Shown: positions 56,289 to 64,000 of the stretch, piece after piece
Numbering within the stretch: the first letter of the stretch is position 1
How the letters are laid out: every line of letters begins with the position of its first letter
Origin: Sphingomonas hankookensis
GTDB taxonomy: Bacteria > Pseudomonadota > Alphaproteobacteria > Sphingomonadales > Sphingomonadaceae
DNA length: 64,000 bases
Reading direction: 5' to 3'
Assembly (NCBI RefSeq): GCF_022664465.1
Contig: NZ_JAKREV010000002.1
Location: 310,001-374,000, forward strand
The notes under the pieces: model-generated
What the model saw: the letters and a program-made list of their open reading frames with translations, nothing else
Database searches by the model: none
What the model was told of the DNA's origin: nothing
Made by a program: the position numbers and the translations under genes

Positions 56289-57298
56289 TCATGCTCCGAG
56301 GATCGAGCGGTACAGTGCGTGATAACGCTCGGCCATCGCCTCGACCGAGAAGCGTTCGGCGACGATCCGGCGGCAGTCCGCCCGATCGAGTTCCCCTACC
56401 CGCTTAATCGCGGCGACCGCTTCGTCGAGGGTGTCGACGAGGAAGCCGTTGACGCCGTCTTCGATAAGTTCGGGCATCGATCCGCGATTATAGGCGATGA
56501 CCGGGGTGCCGCACGCCATCGCCTCGACCACCGACAGGCCAAAGGGTTCGTCGAAGCCGATCAGGTGGAGCAGCGCGCGCGACCGGCCCAGCAGGTCGGT
56601 GCGCGCGGTGCCGCCGACCGCGCCGTGATAGACGATGCGGTCGCTATCGATGTGCGGTTCGACCTCCTCGCGCCAATAGCGGTCGTCCTGCACGATGCCG
56701 GCCATGTGCAGACGGCGTCCGCTGGCCTGTGCCGCCGCGACCGCTGCCGCCGCGCCCTTGTCGGGGTGCATCCGGCCGAAGAACAGCAGATCGTCGCTAC
56801 CTTCCGCGTCGAACGGGAAGTCGTCCAGCGGGATGCCGTGATGGATCGTCGCGGCATAGCGGAGCGCCGGGTTACGGTCGGCATCGCTGATCGCGACATA
56901 GTGCACGCGGTCCTGATAGGGCGCGTACATCGGCAGGATGCGGTCGGACGAGAAGCCGTGGATGGTGGTGACCATCGGCGTATCGACCAGCCCGGAAAAG
57001 GCGTGGGCGGGGAAATCGGCCTGGTTGTGGATCAGGTCGAACTCGCCCGCGCGTTCGAACACGTGGGCGAGGTGCGCAAACTCCCACACCTTTGCGTCGA
57101 TCGACGGGTCTTCGCTGTACGGCGCGGGGACGACTGCGGCGAGGGTCGCGGCGGTCAGGCTGTCCTGCGTGGCGAACAGCGTGACGTCGAGCCCGCGGGC
57201 GACCAGCGCCTCGGTCAGCAGGCTGGTGACCAGCTCCCACGGGCCATAGTGGCGCGGCGGCGTGCGCCACGCGATCGGGGCGATCATCGCGATGCGCA

Positions 57299-57299
<1 letters not shown>
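56289..57299 (-). CDS. Glycosyltransferase family 4 protein
   Basis: This 336-residue GT-B fold glycosyltransferase starts RIAMIAPIAWRTPPRHYGPW, with a glycine-containing donor region. The acceptor-side loop has FDLIHNQADFPAHAFSGLVD near residue 99. The C-terminal GT4 motif has FDEPFGLSVVEAMACGTPVI near residue 253 and RGSMPELIEDGVNGFLV near residue 279. The sugar and acceptor are unknown. The ATG overlaps the GH13 stop by 1 nt, so the two are co-transcribed and may act in one glucan or sugar pathway. Confidence 0.88.
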
Positions 57300-58858
<1,559 letters not shown>

Positions 58859-58893
58859 TCGCGGACAAGCCGCCAGCGGACGAATCGTTCCGC

Positions 58894-60984
58894 CTATTCG
58901 AACTCCATGATGACCGCATCGACCGCCAGGCTATCGCCGGCGGCATGGGCGATGCGGGCGACGGTGCCGGGGCGTTCGGCGCGCAGGATGTTTTCCATCT
59001 TCATCGCCTCCACCACCGCCAGCGGTTGACCGGCCTCGACCTTCTGCCCCTCGACCACTTCGACGCGGGTCAGCAGGCCCGGCATCGGGCACAGCAGGAA
59101 GCGGGACAGGTCGGGCGGGACCTTTTCGATCATGTGCCGGGTGAGCGCGGCGACGTGCGGCGGCAGGACGCGGACGATGTGCGAAGCGCCGCGGGCAGTG
59201 AGCTTCCAGCCGCCGATGGTGCGGGCGACGCGCGCGGTCAGCTCGCTGCCGTCGATCCGGGCGGTCACCACACGCTGCGACGGGCGCCAGTGCATCACGA
59301 CGTCGAGCGGTACGTCACCGTCGATGTTGACCAGCAACCCGCCGTCATAGCCGTCGACGCAAATCTCGAAGCGATGCTCGCCGACGGTGACGATCCGCTC
59401 GGTCGAGGGCGGCGCCTGGCGACCGAGCTGTCCGTCGATCGAGCGGGCGCGGAGCGATTGTTCGAGGTCGACGAGGACCGCGATCGCCGCCAGTTGGCGC
59501 AGTAGCGACCGGTCGGCGGGGGCGCCGTGGAAGCCTTCGGGATATTCCTCGGCGATGAAGCCGGTGGTCAGCGCGCCTTCGCGGAAGCGGGGGTGCTGCA
59601 TGATCGCGGAGAGAAAATCGATGTTGTTGCCGACCCCGGCCAGTTCGAACCGGTCGAGCGCCGCGACTTGGGCGTCGATCGCCGCTTCGCGCGTCGGGGC
59701 CCAGGTGATGAGCTTGGCGATCATCGGGTCGTAGAACATGCTGACCTCGCCGCCCTCGACGACGCCGTCGTCGACACGGGTGCGTGCCTCGGCCGTCACC
59801 CCAGCGAAGGCTGGGGTATCCCCGTTGGAGAGTGCATCGACATCACCGGGAGACCCCAGCCTTCGCTGGGGTGACGTATCGGGCTGCCGGGGAGGATCGT
59901 AGCGTACCAGCCGGCCGGTGCTGGGCAGGAAGCCGCGATAGGGGTCTTCGGCGTAGACGCGGTTCTCGATCGACCAGCCAGTCAGCTTGACCTCGTCTTG
60001 GGGAAAGGCGAGCGGTTCGCCCGCCGCGACGCGGAGCATCTGTTCGACCAGATCGAGGCCGGTGATCTCCTCCGTCACCGGATGTTCGACCTGCAGCCGG
60101 GTGTTCATTTCGAGGAAGTAGAAGCTCTCCCCCGTCACGTCCGCGCCGGAGACGATCAGTTCGACCGTGCCCGCCGAATAATAGCCGACCGCACGGGCCA
60201 GCGCGACAGCCTGTTCGCCCATCGCCTTGCGCATCGCGGGCGTGACGAAGGGTGATGGCGCTTCCTCGACCACCTTCTGGTGGCGCCGCTGGATCGAACA
60301 TTCACGCTCGCCCAGATAGACGATGTTGCCGTGTTGATCGCCCAGCACCTGAATTTCGATATGGCGCGGGCTTTCGATGAACTTTTCGATGAAGACGCGG
60401 TCGTCGCCGAAGCTCGCCAGCCCTTCGCGCTTGGTCGCCTCGAATCCCTCGCGGACATCCTGTTCGCTCCACGCGAGGCGCATGCCCTTGCCGCCGCCGC
60501 CCGCCGACGCCTTCATCATCACCGGATAGCCGATGTCGCCGGCGATGCGCACCGCATCCTCGGTATCGGCGATCTCGCCCAGAAAGCCGGGCACGACGTT
60601 GACGCCAGCGGCCTGCGCCAGCTTCTTCGATTCGATCTTGTCGCCCATCGCCGCGATCGCGTTCGGCGGCGGGCCGACAAAGGCGATGCCGGCATCGGCA
60701 CAGGCGCGCGTGAAACTCTCCCGTTCCGACAGGAAGCCATAGCCGGGATGGATGCAGTCGGCGCCGGTCGCCTTCGCCGCCATCAGGATCAGTTCGGGGT
60801 CGAGATAGCTCTGCGCGGCGGGCGCGGGGCCCAGCCGGACGCTCTCGTCCGCCATCATGACGTGCGGCGCGCGGGCGTCGGCATCGGAATAGACCGCGAC
60901 GGTCGCGATCCCCATCCGCTTGGCGGTGCGCATGACGCGGCAGGCAATTTCCCCGCGATTGGCGACCAGAATCTTCTTGAACAA
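58894..60984 (-). CDS. pccA: Propionyl/acetyl-CoA carboxylase alpha subunit (biotin carboxylase + carrier), with palindrome insertion
   Basis: This 696-residue protein has a biotin carboxylase domain (KKILVANRGEIACRVMRTAK at the start, ATP-grasp motif KASAGGGGKGMRLAW near residue 160, FLEMNTRLQVEHPVTEEITG near residue 288) and a C-terminal biotin carrier domain with AMKMEN. The start is TTG 60984, preceded by AGGAGA. Near residue 370-396 an 81-bp palindromic repeat is inserted in frame, adding residues such as TSPQRRLGSPG and TPAFAGVTA between two standard blocks. It lies in an operon with bioB and methylmalonyl-CoA mutase, which favours propionyl-CoA as substrate. Confidence 0.92.
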   Translation of the reverse strand: MFKKILVANRGEIACRVMRTAKRMGIATVAVYSDADARAPHVMMADESVRLGPAPAAQSYLDPELILMAAKATGADCIHPGYGFLSERESFTRACADAGIAFVGPPPNAIAAMGDKIESKKLAQAAGVNVVPGFLGEIADTEDAVRIAGDIGYPVMMKASAGGGGKGMRLAWSEQDVREGFEATKREGLASFGDDRVFIEKFIESPRHIEIQVLGDQHGNIVYLGERECSIQRRHQKVVEEAPSPFVTPAMRKAMGEQAVALARAVGYYSAGTVELIVSGADVTGESFYFLEMNTRLQVEHPVTEEITGLDLVEQMLRVAAGEPLAFPQDEVKLTGWSIENRVYAEDPYRGFLPSTGRLVRYDPPRQPDTSPQRRLGSPGDVDALSNGDTPAFAGVTAEARTRVDDGVVEGGEVSMFYDPMIAKLITWAPTREAAIDAQVAALDRFELAGVGNNIDFLSAIMQHPRFREGALTTGFIAEEYPEGFHGAPADRSLLRQLAAIAVLVDLEQSLRARSIDGQLGRQAPPSTERIVTVGEHRFEICVDGYDGGLLVNIDGDVPLDVVMHWRPSQRVVTARIDGSELTARVARTIGGWKLTARGASHIVRVLPPHVAALTRHMIEKVPPDLSRFLLCPMPGLLTRVEVVEGQKVEAGQPLAVVEAMKMENILRAERPGTVARIAHAAGDSLAVDAVIMEFE
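59795..59875. repeat. 81-bp palindromic repeat inside pccA, in frame
   Basis: Arms GTCACCCCAGCGAAGGCTGG (from 59795) and CCAGCCTTCGCTGGGGTGAC (to 59875) are inverted copies around a 35-bp spacer. The 81 bp are divisible by three and open in the pccA frame, so the repeat is translated. It lies between the biotin carboxylase segment GRLVRYDPP and the segment VDDGVVEGGEVSMFYDPM. The insert adds about 27 residues. Confidence 0.88.
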
Positions 60985-61022
60985 ATCGCTCTCCTGTCCG
61001 CCCCGTGACTTCGGGGTCAGCA

Positions 61023-61400
61023 TCAAATCTCGCGGCGCAGATCGCGCAACTGCTGCGCCCGTTCCTTCGTCAGTCGTTCGAGGCAGTTGGCGCGCGCCAG
61101 CGGCTGCATCGATCCGCCGGCATAGCGGCCGGCTTCGAGGACGCATTGCGTGTCGCGGAACTTCAGCCACGCGCGCTGGCTGGCGAGCGCCGCCGCGGCA
61201 TAGCCGAAGCCGCCGCCACGCGAGGTGTTAGCCGCGTCCTGCGCCTTCATCTTGGCATAGCTCGCCTGCCATTCGCGGGTCATCGCCGCGTCGGCGCGTT
61301 GCAGCGCCGCCTGTGCGCAGCGGTTCATATCGGCCTGGGTGGTGGCGTTGGCGCAACCGCCCTGGGCGGCGGCGGCGGCGAGGAACAGGGTCAACAGCAT
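61023..61400 (-). CDS. Exported LprI-like (DUF1311) protein
   Basis: This 125-residue protein has a signal peptide (residues 1-13) and a lysozyme-inhibitor LprI-like domain (DUF1311). Typical elements are [20 protein letters not shown] with two of the four cysteines, then [18 protein letters not shown] and [20 protein letters not shown] with the other two. Family members may inhibit lysozyme, and function here is unproven. The ATG at 61400 overlaps the bioB stop by 10 nt. Its position between bioB and pccA is unexplained by function. Confidence 0.82.
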   Translation of the reverse strand: MLLTLFLAAAAAQGGCANATTQADMNRCAQAALQRADAAMTREWQASYAKMKAQDAANTSRGGGFGYAAAALASQRAWLKFRDTQCVLEAGRYAGGSMQPLARANCLERLTKERAQQLRDLRREI

Positions 61401-62473
61401 GAGGATCTCCGCATCGGTTCCTCCCCAACCATCGGCGTCATCCCGAGTTTCGCCAGCAGCGCTGCATCCGCGTCGTCGCCGGCATTGCCGGTGGTGAGCA
61501 GCTGGTCGCCGGTGAAGATCGAATTGGCCCCGGCCATGAAGCACAGCGCCTGCGTCGCGTCCGACATGCTTTCGCGCCCGGCCGACAGGCGGACCATGCT
61601 GAGCGGCATGGTGATGCGTGCGACGGCGACGGTGCGGACGAATTCGATGTCGTCGATCTTCGCGAGCGGGGTGTCGGCCAGCATGTTGCCGAGCACCGTG
61701 CCCTTGACCGGCACCAGCGCGTTGACCGGCACGCTTTCGGGATGGCGCGGCAGCGTGGCGAGCGCGTGGACGAAGCCGACGCGGTCGCTGCGCGTCTCCC
61801 CCAGCCCGACGATCCCGCCGCTGCACACGTTGATCCCCGCCGCGCGGACATGCGCCAGCGTATCGAGCCGATCCTCGAACGAGCGCGTCGAGATGATGTT
61901 GGCGTAGTTTTCGGGCGAGGTGTCGATGTTGTGGTTATAGTAATCGAGCCCGGCCGCCGCCAGACGCTGCGCCTGATCGGGAGTCAGCATGCCCAGCGTC
62001 ATGCAGGTTTCCATGCCCATCGCACGGACGCCCTCGACCATCGCGATCACCGCGTCCATGTCGCGGTCCTTGGGATTGCGCCATGCCGCGCCCATGCAGA
62101 AACGCTGCGATCCGGCCGCCTTCGCCTCGGCCGCGGAGGCGAGCACCGCCTGCACCTCCATCAGCTTTTCCGCCTTGAGCTGCGTGTCGGCGCTGGCCGA
62201 TTGCGAGCAGTAGCCGCAGTCCTCCGGACAGCCGCCGGTCTTGATCGACAGCAGCGTGCAGAGCTGGACCTGTCCGATGGCGTGATGGGCGCGGTGGACG
62301 GTCTGGGCGCGGAACATCAGTTCGTCGAAGGGGAGATCGAACAGGTCGGCGATTTCGGTGCGGGTCCAATCGGTGCGGACCGGAGAACCGGCGTCGCGTT
62401 CGTTGCCCTGGGCCCCCGCCTGCGCGGGGGTACGTCCATCGTTCAGGGCAACCGAAGCAGTCATCACGTTCAT
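61391..62473 (-). CDS. bioB: Biotin synthase, N-terminus carrying a palindromic repeat
   Basis: BioB inserts sulfur into dethiobiotin using radical SAM chemistry. The 360-residue protein has the 4Fe-4S motif [15 protein letters not shown] (CxxxCxxC) near residue 76, then [19 protein letters not shown] near residue 215. About 13 residues near the N-terminus ([13 protein letters not shown]) are encoded by a palindromic repeat and are not part of the normal enzyme. The ATG overlaps the methylmalonyl-CoA mutase stop (ATGA), so the two are coupled. It supplies biotin for the pccA product further down the operon. Confidence 0.94.
   Translation of the reverse strand: MNVMTASVALNDGRTPAQAGAQGNERDAGSPVRTDWTRTEIADLFDLPFDELMFRAQTVHRAHHAIGQVQLCTLLSIKTGGCPEDCGYCSQSASADTQLKAEKLMEVQAVLASAAEAKAAGSQRFCMGAAWRNPKDRDMDAVIAMVEGVRAMGMETCMTLGMLTPDQAQRLAAAGLDYYNHNIDTSPENYANIISTRSFEDRLDTLAHVRAAGINVCSGGIVGLGETRSDRVGFVHALATLPRHPESVPVNALVPVKGTVLGNMLADTPLAKIDDIEFVRTVAVARITMPLSMVRLSAGRESMSDATQALCFMAGANSIFTGDQLLTTGNAGDDADAALLAKLGMTPMVGEEPMRRSSCC
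62406..62437. repeat. Palindromic repeat inside the bioB coding sequence
   Basis: GGCCCCCGCCTGCGCGGGGG with flanks, 32 bp, matches one arm of the intergenic repeat at 40076-40159. It is translated as part of the bioB N-terminus (TPAQAGAQG), just before the start of the conserved domain. Its position upstream of the conserved domain makes it tolerable to the enzyme. Confidence 0.8.
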
Positions 62474-64000
62474 TCCACAGTCTCTCCAACCGGCGGCAGG
62501 TTGTGGCCGAGCAGTGTCAGCACCTCCGCCGCCGCGTGGACCAGGTTGGTGCCCGGTCCGAAAATCGCCGCCACCCCGGCTTCGCGGAGCAGCGCATAAT
62601 CCTGTGGCGGAATCACCCCGCCGGCGATGACGCGGATATCCGCACGGTCCGCCGCCGCCAACCGTTCGATCAGTTCGGGGATCAGCGTATTATGCCCGGC
62701 GGCGAGGCTGGAGGCACCGACGACGTCGACCCCTTGCGCAATCGCCAGCTGCGCGGTTTCCTGCGGAGTCTGGAACAGCGGGCCGGAGACGATGTCGAAG
62801 CCCAGATCGGCAAAGGCGCTGGCGACGACGTTGGCGCCGCGATCATGCCCGTCCTGCCCCATCTTGGCGACCAGCATGCGGGGTTTCCGTCCCAGCCGCC
62901 GCTCGACCGCCGCGACGCCTTCGCCGGCACGCAGCCAGCCGCTGTCGTCGGCATGGGCCGGGCCGTAGATGCCCTTGACCGGGGTCACCGAGACGGCGTG
63001 GCGGCCGAAGGCGACCTCCATTGCCGCCGACATTTCGCCCAGCGTCGCACGGGCACGGGCAGCGGCGACGCAGAGCGCCAGCAGGTTGCCGTTGCCCCGC
63101 GCGCCGTCCTGCAACGCGGTCAACGCCGCCTGCGTGACGGCTTCGTCGCGGTCCGCCTTTACCCGTTCGATGCGACGAATCTGGTCGGCGCGGACCTTGG
63201 CATTGTCGATCGAGAGGATGTCGATCGGATCTTCCTGTGCCAGCCGGTATTTGTTGACGCCGACGATGACGTCCTCGGCGCGGTCGACCCGCGCCTGCCG
63301 GGCGGCGGCGGCGCGTTCGATATGTTCCTTGGGAATGCCCTTGTTGACGGCGTCGATCATGCCGCCGGCGGCCTCGACCTCCTCGATCAGCGCCCATGCC
63401 TTGTCGGCCAGTTCCTTGGTCAGCGCCTCGACATAATAGCTGCCGCCCAAGGGATCGACGACATGGGTCATGCCGGTCTCTTCCTGCAATATCAGCTGCG
63501 TATTGCGGGCGATGCGAGCGGAGAAGTCGGTAGGGAGCGCGACGGCTTCGTCGAGACTGTTCGTGTGCAGCGACTGGGTCCCGCCGAAGGTCGCGGCCAT
63601 CGCCTCGACGGTCGTGCGAATGACGTTGTTGTACGGGTCCTGCTCGGTCAGCGACACGCCGCTGGTCTGGCAATGGGTGCGCAGCGTCTGGCTGCGCGGA
63701 CTGCCGCCGAAATCGGCGATGATCCGGCTCCACAGGGTGCGCGCGGCGCGGAGCTTCGCGATCTCCATGAAGAAGTTCATGCCGATGCCGAAGAAGAACG
63801 ACAGCCGCCCCGCGAACGCGTCGATATCCAGCCCGCGCTCTATCGCCGCGCGGACATAGGCCATGCCGTCGGCGAGGGTGAACGCCAGCTCCTGCACCGC
63901 CGTCGCCCCGGCTTCGTGCATGTGATAGCCGCTGATCGAGATGCTGTTGAAGCGCGGCATGTGTTCGGCGGTGTAGGCGATGATGTCCGACACGATCCGC
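62470..64000 (-). CDS. scpA: Methylmalonyl-CoA mutase (partial, N-terminal part outside window)
   Basis: This vitamin B12 enzyme converts methylmalonyl-CoA to succinyl-CoA. About 509 C-terminal residues are present. The TIM-barrel part includes [20 protein letters not shown] and [20 protein letters not shown]. The cobalamin-binding domain has the motif [20 protein letters not shown] with the Co-coordinating His, and [22 protein letters not shown] at 63993 is internal: the frame continues upstream through R-I and out of the window. It is the first visible gene of the mutase, bioB, LprI-like, pccA operon. Confidence 0.94.
   Translation of the reverse strand, partial: RIVSDIIAYTAEHMPRFNSISISGYHMHEAGATAVQELAFTLADGMAYVRAAIERGLDIDAFAGRLSFFFGIGMNFFMEIAKLRAARTLWSRIIADFGGSPRSQTLRTHCQTSGVSLTEQDPYNNVIRTTVEAMAATFGGTQSLHTNSLDEAVALPTDFSARIARNTQLILQEETGMTHVVDPLGGSYYVEALTKELADKAWALIEEVEAAGGMIDAVNKGIPKEHIERAAAARQARVDRAEDVIVGVNKYRLAQEDPIDILSIDNAKVRADQIRRIERVKADRDEAVTQAALTALQDGARGNGNLLALCVAAARARATLGEMSAAMEVAFGRHAVSVTPVKGIYGPAHADDSGWLRAGEGVAAVERRLGRKPRMLVAKMGQDGHDRGANVVASAFADLGFDIVSGPLFQTPQETAQLAIAQGVDVVGASSLAAGHNTLIPELIERLAAADRADIRVIAGGVIPPQDYALLREAGVAAIFGPGTNLVHAAAEVLTLLGHNLPPVGETVE

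Overview
The window is a GC-rich, densely packed stretch of an alphaproteobacterial chromosome that looks like a sphingomonad (Sphingomonas or a close relative). The evidence is the set of protein variants (for example the DUF1467 and DUF2842 proteins and the short class I aldolase), the complete nuoA-N operon followed by birA, coaX and RNase J, and the palindromic repeat types found between and inside genes. No phage genes, transposases, integrases or CRISPR arrays were seen. This is core chromosome with a few accessory insertions.

Layout. 1-5421: the 5' part of carA (leftward), then rightward yqeY-like, dnaG and rpoD. 5570-13206: a sphingomonad-type hypothetical protein; a run holding a MoxR ATPase, a CHAP hydrolase, a GT39-like membrane protein and a CoxE-like VWA protein; an Hpt-like protein lacking its phosphorylatable histidine; and a large membrane-anchored coiled-coil protein with TipN-like architecture. 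13437-32960: one long leftward block with the 14-subunit complex I operon (nuoA to nuoN), followed by birA, coaX, rnj and DUF1467. Three extra genes sit inside the nuo operon: a secreted protein with a duplicated two-cysteine domain, a 56-residue membrane protein and an NTF2-like protein. 33133-36782: a YbjN-family protein, an inositol monophosphatase, efp, and two cell-wall enzymes (M23 peptidase, L,D-transpeptidase). 36840-44959: thiE, a secreted NTR/TIMP-like protein, fda, a MazF-type toxin-antitoxin pair, pgk, a MOSC protein, gap and tkt. 45076-46513: a small coiled-coil protein, zapA, a 6S RNA gene, 5-formyl-THF cyclo-ligase and DUF2842. 46530-51549: two identical tRNA-Asp genes on 99-bp perfect direct repeats, enclosing a porin, an M20 amidohydrolase, a DUF1624 membrane protein and a hydroxyacid dehydrogenase. 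51550-64000: an AI-2E transporter, the bioF-bioD-bioA operon, a small basic protein, a GT4 and GH13 pair, and a leftward methylmalonyl-CoA mutase, bioB, LprI-like and pccA operon.

How the parts fit. Biotin runs through the window: bioFDA and bioB make it, birA attaches it, and the propionyl-CoA carboxylase alpha subunit uses it. The latter two biotin-related genes, bioB and pccA, share an operon with methylmalonyl-CoA mutase, so the operon covers propionyl-CoA to succinyl-CoA. The glycolytic and pentose-phosphate genes (fda, pgk, gap, tkt) form a second cluster that has been interrupted by a toxin-antitoxin module and a MOSC gene.

The most interesting signals are short palindromic repeats inside coding sequence: 81 bp in frame in pccA, about 32 bp near the start of bioB, and the end of a third repeat forming the C-terminus of the MOSC gene. 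Also notable are the His-less Hpt protein, the duplicated-domain protein in the nuo operon, a Fur-box-like site upstream of nuoA, and a possible small RNA near 37640-37762. All assignments come from reading the sequence and from knowledge of the families. No searches were run.
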